Below the pieces are notes generated by a model. It did not search any database, was not told the origin of the DNA, and was given only the letters and a program-made list of their open reading frames with translations. From NCBI GenBank assembly GCA_963720645.1, contig CAVRFX010000012.1:92979-156978 (forward strand): DNA of 64,000 nt, written 5' to 3'. This document shows, in pieces, positions 54,563-64,000 of the stretch. A program made the position numbers and the translations under genes. Position 1 is the stretch's first letter. Every line of letters begins with the position of its first letter. The stretch is from RYN-230 sp963720645 (lineage in GTDB: Bacteria; Actinomycetota; Actinomycetes; Streptosporangiales; Streptosporangiaceae).

Positions 54563-54590
54563 GCGAGAGCCGCCCGTAGGCGGCCCTCGC
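54563..54590. terminator. Bidirectional terminator between isochorismate synthase and the transporter operon
   Basis: 12-nt arms 54563-54574 and 54579-54590 pair at 11 of 12 positions with a 4-nt CGTA loop. It lies between the convergent 3' ends at 54482 (plus) and 54599 (minus). Confidence 0.65.
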
Positions 54591-54598
54591 CAGCTAGC

Positions 54599-55566
54599 TC
54601 AGTGCAGGCGGACCCTCGGGTCGAGCACCGCGTAGAACGCGTCCACCACGATGTTCGCCAGCACCACGGCGGCCGAGGCGATGAGGACCACGCCGATGAT
54701 CACCGGCGGTCCTGCTGGACGATGGCCTGGACCGCGGTAAACCCGAGGCCCGGCATGCGAACACGACCTCGGTGATGACCGCTCCGCCGAGCAGGATCCC
54801 GACGTCCAGGCCGAACTGGGTGACGATCGGGCGTCAGCGCGGCGCGCAGCGAGTGCCGGAAGATGACCCGGCGCTCGGACAGTCCCTTCGCCCGGGCGGT
54901 GCGGATGTAGTCGTCCCCCATCACGTCCAGCATCGACCCGCGGGTCAGCCGGGTGTAGGTAGCCGCTGACACCAGCGAGAGCGTGAGCCACGGCAGCACC
55001 AGCCCGCGGAACCACAACCACGGGCTCGTGGTCAACGGCGATGAAGCCGGACCGGGGAACGCGTGGATGCCGTGGATGGTGAACTGTAGTAGAAGACCAG
55101 CAGGAACAGCAGTCCCAGCACGAAGGTCGGCATCGAGTAGAAGAGCAGGGCCAGGCCGGTGAAGGTGCGGTCGGCGAACGAGCGGGCCTTCACCGCGGAC
55201 AGCACGCCGGTCAGCACGCCCATGGTGACCACCCAGCACGAGGCGGCCCCGACGACCAGGGAGAGGGTGATCGGGAAGGCCGCAACGAGGACCGAGTTCA
55301 CCGACTGGCCATGGTAGAAGGAGTAGCCCGAGGTTGCCGTGCAGCAGCAGCCAGAGGAAGTGCCAGTACTGCTCCCAGAGGGCTTGTCGAGCAGCAGGCG
55401 GCGCTTGTACCTCGGCGATGATGGCCGGCGTGGCCGTCTTCCCGGCCAGCGACCGGGCGACTGAATTCGCGCCCGGGCCGACGAAGAAGATCAGCGAAGA
55501 CGACGACGGTGATCATCCAGAGACAATGAGGCCCTGGAGGATGCGGCGGATCAGGAAGCGGGTCAC
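54599..55566 (-). pseudogene. Peptide/nickel ABC transporter permease, DppB/OppB-like, several frameshifts
   Basis: The first permease of a family-5 peptide importer, last gene of the operon. Recognisable pieces are MTRFLIRRILQGLIV at the N-terminus (GTG 55566), VLVAAFPITLSLVVGAASCW, SFADRTFTGLALLFYSMPTF, VLGLLFLLVFYY, LVLPWLTLSLVSAATYTRLT, RGSMLDVMGDDYIRTARAKG and LSERRVIFRHSLRAALTP (the EAA loop that docks the ATPase), GLGFTAVQAIVQQDR, and the end DAFYAVLDPRVRLH. At least five single-base indels break the frame. Motif content is intact, so sequence errors rather than decay may be responsible. Confidence 0.75.
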
Positions 55567-55577
55567 CGTGGCGCTCC

Positions 55578-56565
55578 CTAGACGAACAGCTGGTCGCCGC
55601 GCGGGTCGAAGGCGTCCCGCACGCCGTCACCGAAGATGTTGAACGCCAGGGTGGTGATCAGCAGCGCCATGCTGGGGAACACCAGGTACCACCAGGCCCC
55701 GTACTCGAACACCGTCTGCGAGTCGCGATCATCTGCCCCCCAGTCCGCGGTCGGCGGGGGGATGCCGACGCCGAGGAAGGAGAGCGACGCCTCGGCCACG
55801 ATCGACACCGGGATGAGCAGGGTGATGTAGACGATGATCGGGGCGATCACGTTGGGCAGGATGTCGATGAACATGATCCGCCACGGCCCCGCCCCGAGCG
55901 AGCGGGCGGCCTCGACGTACTCCTTCTCCCGGATCGAGAGCACCTGGCCACGGATGATCCGGCCGACGGACGCCCAGCCGAGGAACCCGATGACGATGAT
56001 CACGACGCCAGGCCCGGGCCGAGGACCGTGACCAGGGAGATGGCCGAGCAGCAGGAACGGGATGGCGAGCACCAGTCCATGAGCCGGGCCAGGAGCGTGT
56101 CGGTGACGCCGCCGAAGTAGCCCGGCGACCAGGCCGACGACCGCACCGACCGCGACCGCGATGACCGAGTCGCCACCACGCCGACGAAGAGCGAGATCCG
56201 CGCGCCGTAGGCGATCCGGACCAGGATGTCCCGGCCGAGGGTGTCGGTGCCGAGCAGGAAGTGCGCTGGACGGCCCGAGCGGCTGGCCATCGACGGTCAG
56301 CCCGATCGGCGCGTGGAACTGCTGGTACAGCGCCGTGGCCGGCGATCGCGGCGAAGAGCGGCGCGAAAATCGCCATCGAGGACGATGAGGCCGATGACGC
56401 CGCGGGAGATCATCGCCGCGCGGTCACGTGCCGCAGCCGCTGCCATGGCCGAGCCGCCACGGGCTGCGGCCTTCGATCTTCTTCGCTGCCGCGCCCTCGG
56501 CGAGCGGAGCTGCCGGCGCGCCCGATCCCGACGGCGGCCGCTGCAGCTTGCTGTAGGCTCGAAAG

Positions 56566-56569
<4 letters not shown>
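55578..56569 (-). pseudogene. Peptide/nickel ABC transporter permease, DppC/OppC-like, several frameshifts
   Basis: The second permease. The N-terminus (ATG 56569) overlaps the stop of the upstream ATPase gene by ATGA. Recognisable pieces are GVIGLIVL, AIFAPLFAAIAGHG, HFLLGTDTLGRDILVRIAYG, ARISLFVGVVAT, GLVAGYFGG-like text, GFLGWASVGRIIRGQVLSIR, EKEYVEAARSLGAGPWRIMF (EAA loop), VAEASLSFLGVGIPPPTADW and FNIFGDGVRDAFDPRGDQLF, TAG 55578-55580. The 3' half is in one clean frame; the 5' half has about five indels. Confidence 0.75.
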
Positions 56570-57707
<1,138 letters not shown>

Positions 57708-57711
<4 letters not shown>

Positions 57712-58760
57712 CGCTCCGCCCTCACGACTGCAGCCTGCGCGGGCAGTGCCTCGCCCACGACCTTGTGCCGCAGCTCGGGCCCGCGCCGACGTGTCGTGCG
57801 GCAGCCAGCAAGCCGACAGGTGCGTCGAGTCGCTGCCCACCGCGGCCCAGCGGCGGCACCTCGCTGCGGCACCGGTCCATCACGTACGGGCATCGCGGGT
57901 GCGAACGGGCAGCCCGGCGGGCAGGTTGATCAGGCTGGGCGGCTGACCGGTGATGGACCGGAGCCGCTCCCGTTCACCGCCGTAGGCGGGCAGCGACTGC
58001 AGCAGCCCCTCGGTGTAGGGGTGGTGATGCGCGAAGAAGGTGGTCCGCAGGTCGGCCTGCTCCATGACCGCCCCGGCGTACATGACCACCACGTCGTCGG
58101 CCACGTCGGCGATGACGCCGAGGTCGTGGGTGATCATGATCACCGCGGTGCCGAACTCCTCCTGCAGGGTGCTTGATCACCTGTCAGCACCTGGGCCTGC
58201 ACCGTGACATCGAGCGCGGTGGTCGGCTCGTCGGCGATCAGCAGCGTCGGGGTTGAGCGCCATCGCCATGGCGATCATGGCCCGCTGCCGCATGCCGCCG
58301 GAGAACTGGTGCGGGTAGTCGTCGACCCGGCGGTCCGGCTGCGGGATGCCGACCAGCCCGAGCAGCTCGACCGCCCGGGCCCGGGCCTGCGCCTTGGACA
58401 TGGCTTGTCGTGCTGCCGGATCATCTCCACGATCTGCCAGCCCACCCGGTAGTACGGGTGCAGGCTGGACAGCGGGTCCTGGAAGATCATGCCGATCTCG
58501 GCGCCGCGGATCTTCCGCAGCTCGTCCCGGCCCATGGTGAGCAGGTCGCGGCCCTCGAACAGGGCCCGGCCGCTGACCCGGGCGCCGCGGGTGAGGCCCA
58601 TGATCGTCTGGGTGGACACGCTCTTGCCGGAGCCCGACTCGCCCGACGATGCCGAGGGTCTGCCCGGCATCGACCCGAACGAGACCCCGCGGACCGCCTG
58701 CACGATGCCGTCGGCGGTCTGGAACGACACGTGCAGGTCCTCGACCTCGAGCAGGGCCAC
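57708..58760 (-). pseudogene. Peptide ABC transporter ATPase, DppD/OppD-like, several frameshifts
   Basis: The other ATP-binding subunit, about 350 residues, starting at GTG 58760 (VALLEVEDLHVSFQTADGIV). Preserved motifs: Walker A GESGSGKS, IGMIFQDPLSSLHPYYRVGW, signature FSGGMRQRAMIAMAMALNP, switch VIMITHDLGVIADVADDVVV and the Cys-rich tail region near 57880. The Walker B segment (ADEP...ALDV) is split by an indel near 58240. Other indels lie near 58670, 58410, 58165 and 57890. The stop overlaps the next start by ATGA. Confidence 0.78.
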
Positions 58761-58909
58761 GCTACCTACCCTTCGCATGACTCGGGCCTGGCTCAGCCTG
58801 TTGGGCAGCCCATGACTCTGCAATGACTGTATCGCGGCCAGCCGCCCTGCGGTAGACACCGCCGGGCGGCTGGTGATCGACCGGCTTAGCCTCTGTACCG
58901 GACGAGTGC

Positions 58910-60772
58910 TCAGCTCCCGGGGAACTGAGCCAGACGTTGGTCGGGTCGAAGCTCTGGATCGCCGGCACGTAGACCGCGTTGTGCACGTAGCTGGCGTGGT
59001 AAGCGCCGGTTGCAGGTCGGTGATCGGGTAGATCGCCGCGTCCTTCATGACGCTCTCGTCGGCCTGGGCCCAGATCGTGGCCGCGCCGCTGGGACGTGCC
59101 GCGCTGGCGCCTGGTTGATGAGGCGCGTTCACCGCCGGGTTGTTGTAGAGGCCGTAGTTGCTGCCGACGTCGGCGGGTAGGACGGCGGCCGTCGAGAACA
59201 GCGGATTGAAGAACGACAACGCGGCGTCGCCGTACCAGTCCGGGCCCCACCCGACCATGGCGATGTCCCACGCTGCCGTGCTTGGCCGTGCTCGGGCCGT
59301 ACATGTACTTCACGTAGAGGTCCGCGCGGCGGCACCGCGAGCGCTTGATCTTGATGCCGACGGGCGCCAGGTCCGCCTGCATGGTCTGGAACATCTTCGG
59401 CTCGGTCGTCTGGCCGGGCGGTAGAGCAACGGTCAGCGTCAGCCCGTTGGGGTAGCCGGCCGCGGCCAGCATCTGCTTGGCCTTCGCCGGGTCGTAGGGG
59501 TACGGGTCGTAGCCGGCTGGGCACGTCCTGCGCACCGTTGATGCCGGGCGGCAGGACGTGGGTCAGCGGCGGGCTGACGTGCGGGCCGCCGAGGTCCTGG
59601 GTCAGGTGCGCCCGGTTGATCGCGTAGCTGATCGCCTGGCGGACCGCGACCTTGCTCAGCGCGCCGTTGTTGTTCGGCGAGACCGTGTTGAAGACGAGGT
59701 ACGGGTTGTTGCGTAGCTCGGAGCCGAGGTTGAAGTTGTGGCTCACCCGTGCTGCATCTGGCTGATCAGGCCCGGGAGCGATGCCGACCGGCGGGAACGG
59801 CGTTGAACTCCATGCCGGCCGGCGCGGTGTTGGTCTGCAGCATGCTGCTGGAGCCGCGGTCGCGGTGCCGGTCTCCGGTGACGTTGATCTCGTTCGACGT
59901 AGGCCTTGCGGATCGGGTCAGTCGACTGGCCTTCCAGGCCGGGTTGCGGGCGAACGTGATCGACTTCGTCGGCATGTACGACGCTGATCTGGTAGGGGCC
60001 GTCGGCGATCATGTGCTGCGCGACGCGGTGCTGGCCGGCAGGTAGTTCAGGCTCTCGACGGGCGCCGGATGCGAACGAGTCGCAGCGTCAGCAGTCGGGA
60101 AGTAGCGTCGCCGGCTGGGTCAGGTTGATAGGTGACCGTCTGCTCCGGCTGGCCTTCACGCCCGGAGATCTGGTGGCGTTCGATGTAGTCGTTGATGGCC
60201 GCAGCGAGGTTGGGCGAGACCTTGGCGAAGCCGGTGCAGAACTGGGCTGTAACCCGGCGATGACGCGCCTCGTAGTCGGGCAGGCCGCCGAACGGCTGGG
60301 TCGGGTTGCAGGCCCGCTTGATGCCGAGCATCACGTCGGCGCCGGTGACCTGGCGGGGCGGGCTGGTGTTCCACATCGCGCCGGTCCGGATCGTGACCGT
60401 GTACGTCTTGCCGCCGTTGCTCACCACGGGCAGCCGGTGGCGAGGTCCGGCGCGACCGTCGGTCGATCTTGCCCGGGATGGCCGGGTAGGCGTACAGCCC
60501 GCGATCCAAAGCCGCTGGCCCAGGTAGCCGATGCGTGTAGTAGCTGACGTTGTAGTCCATGTAGTCGACGTCGCCGTCGCCGAGCATGTTGAGCGTGCCG
60601 CCCTTGGTGGGCGTCCCGGACCGGGGTTCAGTCCCTGCAGCCATAGGCCGTATGCTGCTGCTGCCGCGACGACGAGCCGTCCGCCGCTGCTGCCGCCACA
60701 GGCGGCTAGCCACGAGCGCGAGGGCGGCCAGCGCCTACGGCGGCCGCATAGCCCCGCGTGCGTTTCGCGCAT
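58910..60772 (-). pseudogene. Family-5 peptide ABC transporter solute-binding lipoprotein, many frameshifts
   Basis: The first gene of the operon, about 600 codons. AAGGAGGA lies 10-17 bases before ATG 60772. The lipobox LAACGG follows a signal peptide scrambled by indels. Fragments of the SBP_bac_5 fold appear in several frames: GGTLNMLGDGDVDYMDY, PTKGG, VTGADVMLGIKRACNPTQPF, NNPYLVFNTVSPNNNGALSK, VAVRQAISYAINRAHLTQDL, YDPYPYDPAKAKQMLAAAGY, GLTLTVALPPGQTTEPKMFQ, QSFDPTNVWLSSPG. At least fifteen frame changes occur, the highest density in the window. It should bind peptides outside the cell. Confidence 0.75.
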
Positions 60773-61185
60773 CGACACATTCCTCCTTCTTAGTGTTCTG
60801 CCCGCGAAGTTCGTCCGCGGAGCAAGGACCGTGGGCCGATCCGTCCCACGGTCGGCGGTACGCCAAGAGCGGCGCCCGACCCGGATCATGCTAGGACTGG
60901 GTGGCCGCAGTGGTGAACAGGCACGATGCTGCCGCCCCGAATCGTGACCCGACGGTAATCTGACCCTTATCAGACCGCTACCGGGGCCCTCCCGATGCGG
61001 CAAACCGGGGCGTGAAGGTATAGACTTAACGCCCTTCCCATTACCCGGGTCTCCCCCGTCATCCGGCACAACCGGCGCTCTGCGCCGAGTGCGGCGAAAA
61101 GGATCACCGCGGGCGCCCGCGTTATCGGGATATCTTCCTCGGCGCCGTCGCGGCCTCCCTGACCGCCCGCGGCGGTGCCGGCGGG
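60773..61185. promoter_or_regulatory. Intergenic region with the transporter promoter
   Basis: No gene seen. It contains an AT-rich patch (61018-61050, with TATAGACTTAA on the plus strand) that is the likeliest promoter for the transporter operon read on the minus strand, and several small GC-rich dyads. menD ends just beyond on the same strand, so a terminator is expected near 61150-61185. Confidence 0.4.
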
Positions 61186-62928
61186 CTACCGCAGCGCGCT
61201 GACCGCCGCCGCGGCCGCCTCCGCCAGCCGCCGCCGCAGCGCGGTCCCGGCGGCCCGGTCCGCGGGCACCTCGACGATGCGGATCCCGTCGCCTTTCAGC
61301 GCGGCGGGCAGGTCCCCCGCCTGCCGCACGACCGCGTGCCCGATCCGGGCCGCGGCGGCCAGGCCGGCCAGGCTCGCCCCGTGCGGCGTGCCGAACACCC
61401 GCTCGAAGGGGGCGGGCACGGCGGCCTGCTCCAGGGCGGAGAAGATGCCGCCGCCGTCGTTGCTGGCGACCACCAGGACCAGGTCCGGGCGGGCTGTCCT
61501 CCGGGCCCGCGAACAGCCCGGGCGAGTCATGCAGGAACGCGAGATCACCCAGCAGGGCGGCGGCGGGGCCGCCGCCGGACGCCTGGTGGGCGAGCGCGGC
61601 CCCGCTGGCCGAGGAGATCAGCCCGTCGATGCCGCTGGCCCCCCGGCTGGCCAGTACCCGCAGGCCGTCCCGGGGGGCCAGGTGCCGGTCCAGGTCGCGG
61701 ATCGGCAGGCTGGACGCGGCCCACAGCAGCGCCCCGCCGGGCAGCGCCGCGGCCAGGTCGCGCGCCAGCCGCGGCTCGGTCAGCTCACCGGGGGCGTCCA
61801 GGACCGCGTCCACCGCCCGGCGGGCGGCCGCGTCCGCCTCCTGCCAGTCCCCCAGCCAGCCGGAAGGGAGCCCGGCGGGCGCGCCGGCCAGCCGGACGGC
61901 GGCGGCCACGTCGGTGGCGGTGCGCGCCGGGTCCGCCCAGCGGCCGGGGCCCTGGGCGAGGACCACCTGGCGCGCGCCATCGGCCGCGCTCTGCCGCAAG
62001 AAGGCGGTCTGGCCGCGGGACAGCCCCGGCCGGCCCGCGCAGATGACCAGGTCAGGGCGGTGCGCGGCGAGGAAGCCCGGATGCCCGAGCAGGTACTGGT
62101 AGGCGCCGAGCGCGTGCGGGCCGAGCCGCGCCCCGGACGAGGGCTCGGCCAGCACCGGCCAGCCCGCCGCGGCGGCCAGCCGGAGCAGCCCGGCCGGGTC
62201 GGCGGCGCCGTCCCCGGCGACGATGACCCCGCGCTCGGCCCACGGCAGGTCCAGCGTCCCCGGCTGGCCAGGCCCGGACCACCGGATCCACGGCGCCCCG
62301 TCGGGCCGCCCGTCCAGCGGCTCGGGCCAGCCGTCGCCGCCGGCACCGGCCGCGGCGGCGGCGTCGGGCAGCCCGGGGACCAGCGGGTCCCGCAACGGCA
62401 GGTTCAGGTGCACCGGCCCGGCGAAGCCGCCGTCCGCCCCGGCCGCGGCCGCCCAGGCCCGGCTGGCCAGCGACCGCCAGTACGCGTTCATCCCGGGGCG
62501 GGCTTCCGGCACCCCCGCCTCAGCGAACCAGCGGACCGCCCCGCCGTAGAGTTTCAGCTGGTCAATGGTCTGGTTGGCGCCGGTGCCGCGCAGCTCGGGC
62601 GGCCGGTCGGCGGTCAGCACCAGCAGGGGGACGCCGGACTCGTCCGCCTCGATCACCGCCGGGTGGAAGTTGGCTGCCGCCGTGCCTGAGGTGCAGACCA
62701 GCGCGGCCGGCCGCCGCTGGCCTTGGCCAGGCCCAGGGCCAGGAACGCCGCGGACCGCTCGTCGATGCGGACGTGCAGCCGGAGCGCTGATCCCGGTGCG
62801 CTGGCCCGGTCCCACAAGGCGATGGCCAGCGGCGCGCTGCGTGATCCCGGGGCCAGCACCGCCTCGCGCAGGCCGCAGCGGACCAGCTCGTTGACCAGGG
62901 TGGCGGCGAAGGCAGTCGAGGGATTCAC
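61186..62928 (-). pseudogene. menD: MenD, SEPHCHC synthase (two frameshifts)
   Basis: A thiamine-diphosphate enzyme of about 580 residues joining isochorismate and 2-oxoglutarate in classical menaquinone synthesis. GTG 62928 begins NPSTAFAATLVNELVRCGLR, EAVLAPGSRSAPLAIALWD (family N-terminus with the R in PGSRSAPL) and VRIDERSAAFLALGLAKASG. A shift near 62720 follows, then ALVCTSGTAAANFHPAVIEA, PLLVLTADRPPELRGTGANQ TIDQ and ASRGASGIDGLISSASGAAL. A second shift lies near 61505, then DLVLVVASNDGGGIFSALEQ (ThDP-binding NDGGGIF) to TAG 61186-61188. Both breaks fall in GC-rich text. The gene lies 19 bases after menC, in one operon. Confidence 0.85.
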
Positions 62929-62947
62929 GGCGTGTGCACCGGCCCGG

Positions 62948-63951
62948 TCAGGCCGTCCCGGCCGGGGCGGCCGCGCCGAGGAACTGCGCGGCAGCTGCCA
63001 CCCGGGCGCGCCACGGTGCGGGATCTGATGACCAGCGATCAAGCCGTTGCGGAGAAACAGGAGGCCGGCGAACCGGCAGGTAGCCATCCTGCTCAGCCAG
63101 CGGATCGGCGGTGACGTCGCCGGTCAGCAGGCTCATCGTAGCCAGACCGCACGCGTACGGCAGGCCGGGCAGCGCCGCCGCGAGGGCCACCCCCGCGGCC
63201 AGGCCCACCGAGGTCTCCACCGCGCTGGACACCACGACGGGCAGCCCGCACGCCTCCGCGACCCGCAGCGCGGCCGCGACCCCGCCCAGCGGCTGGGCCT
63301 TGAGCATCACGATGTCCGCCGCGCCCGCGGCCCGCACGCGCCAGCGGGTCCTCGGCCTTGCGGATCGACTCGTCCGCGGCGACCGGGACGTCTGACCGGC
63401 GGCGCAGCGCGGCGAGCTCCTCCAGGGTGGCGCAGGGCTGCTCGGCGTACTCCAGCCCGAAGCGGCCCAGCTCCCCCAGCATCCGGGCGGCGGTGTCCAC
63501 GTCCCAGGCGCCGTTGGCGTCGACCCGGATCCGGCCGCCGGGGCCCGAGCGCGTCGCGGACCGCCTCGACCCGGGCGATGTCGTCGCGGCCGGCCTGGCC
63601 GCGCTCGGCGACCTTGACCTTCGCGGTCCGGCAGCCGGAGCCGGACACGATGCGGTGCGCCTGCTCCGGGCCGACCGCGGGCACGGTCACGTTGACCGGC
63701 ACCCGGTCGCGGACCGGCGCCGGCCAGCCGTCCCAGGCCGCCTCCAGCGCGCAGGCCAGCCAGCGGGCGCACTCCCGCGGCCCGTACTCAGCGAACGGGG
63801 AGAACTCGGCCCACCCGGCAGGGCCCTCGATCAGCGCACCCTCGCGGACCGTGATGCCGCGGAAGCGGGTGCGCATCGGGATCGCGAACGCGCGCAGCCC
63901 CGGCAGCGCGGCGGCTACCCGGTCACGCAGTCCCGGGACAGCGTCCGCCAC
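62948..63951 (-). pseudogene. menC: MenC, o-succinylbenzoate synthase (two frameshifts)
   Basis: An enolase-superfamily enzyme of about 334 residues, acting two steps after MenD. GTG 63951 with GGGAGG upstream begins ADAVPGLRDRVAAALPGLRA, FAIPMRTRFRGITVREGALI; then GPAGWAEFSPFAEYGPRECA and RTAKVKVAERGQAGRDD (the KxK catalytic Lys strand). After a shift near 63540: RVDANGAWDVDTAARM, EYAEQPCATLEELAALRRRS, VPVAADESIRKAEDP (metal ligands D, E, D). After a shift near 63340: ADIVMLKAQPLGGVAAALRV (second catalytic Lys) and VVSSAVETSVGLAAGVALAA, TGA 62948-62950. Frameshifts are probably indel errors. Confidence 0.85.
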
Positions 63952-64000
63952 GAAGCACCCTCCCGGTTCGTCCCTGATCTGCCCGGATAACCTTACGACG

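Overview
This is a very GC-rich, gene-dense window from an actinobacterium. The supporting signs are strong GC bias at third codon positions, GTG starts, apparently leaderless genes, two genes of the mycothiol-linked maleylpyruvate isomerase (MDMPI) family, glucosyl-3-phosphoglycerate synthase (GpgS), an Rv2578c-type radical SAM protein, DUF3040 and FmdB-type zinc-ribbon proteins, and NarL/DesK two-component pairs. The sequence alone does not fix the genus. No rRNA, tRNA, CRISPR array, complete prophage or intact transposase was seen.

Layout. 1-2.6 kb: a partial conserved hypothetical gene, an orphan Imm5-like immunity gene and a truncated lysin. 2.8-5.4 kb: a response regulator and histidine kinase, divergent from a membrane protein, with two perfect inverted repeats between them. 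5.4-8.3 kb: a gene graveyard of 3' ends and deleted genes (LuxR tail, MmyB-type regulator tail, ECF sigma factor, old yellow enzyme) around one intact small P-loop kinase gene. 8.5-13.7 kb: an ABC-F ATPase, a secreted HtaA-like protein, an ECF sigma/anti-sigma pair and a phospholipase D-like lipoprotein. 13.9-19.4 kb: a giant single-chain acyl-CoA carboxylase gene. 19.4-31.6 kb: an alpha-amylase family enzyme, an S33 peptidase, an MFS exporter, gpgS, VOC, FmdB, MDMPI, a siderophore-interacting protein, sthA, and a cluster of 49-bp palindrome-capped repeats. 31.8-38.6 kb: a co-directional block holding a circularly permuted ATP-grasp/alpha-E/transglutaminase cassette, a membrane-anchored repeat protein, and a CYTH-CHAD gene coupled to a ParA ATPase. 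38.8-47.4 kb: DUF3040, radical SAM, a second MFS exporter with a MerR regulator, MDMPI, and an XRE-cupin regulator divergent from a His-rich methyltransferase. 47.4-53.1 kb: a second two-component system, a cysteine dioxygenase/rhodanese pair and an MMPL transporter with a strong operator. 53.2-64 kb: isochorismate synthase, then convergent to it a five-gene peptide ABC transporter operon, menD and menC. The classical menaquinone genes are therefore split by the transporter.

A feature of the whole window is that many otherwise well-preserved genes carry single-base frameshifts, often in G or C runs. These include the carboxylase, radical SAM, second MFS, one MDMPI, isochorismate synthase, menD, menC and all five transporter genes. 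Start/stop overlaps and catalytic motifs survive, so indel errors in a draft or long-read assembly are the most economical explanation. Truly truncated remnants, which lack whole domains, are a different class and look like real decay.

The items most worth following up are the 49-bp repeat family (three copies at 30.7-31.05 kb, one at 45.2 kb), the translationally coupled CHAD-ParA pair, the ATP-grasp peptide-ligase block beside it, and several long perfect palindromes in promoter regions (4.7, 22.5, 41.4, 49.7 and 50.9 kb).
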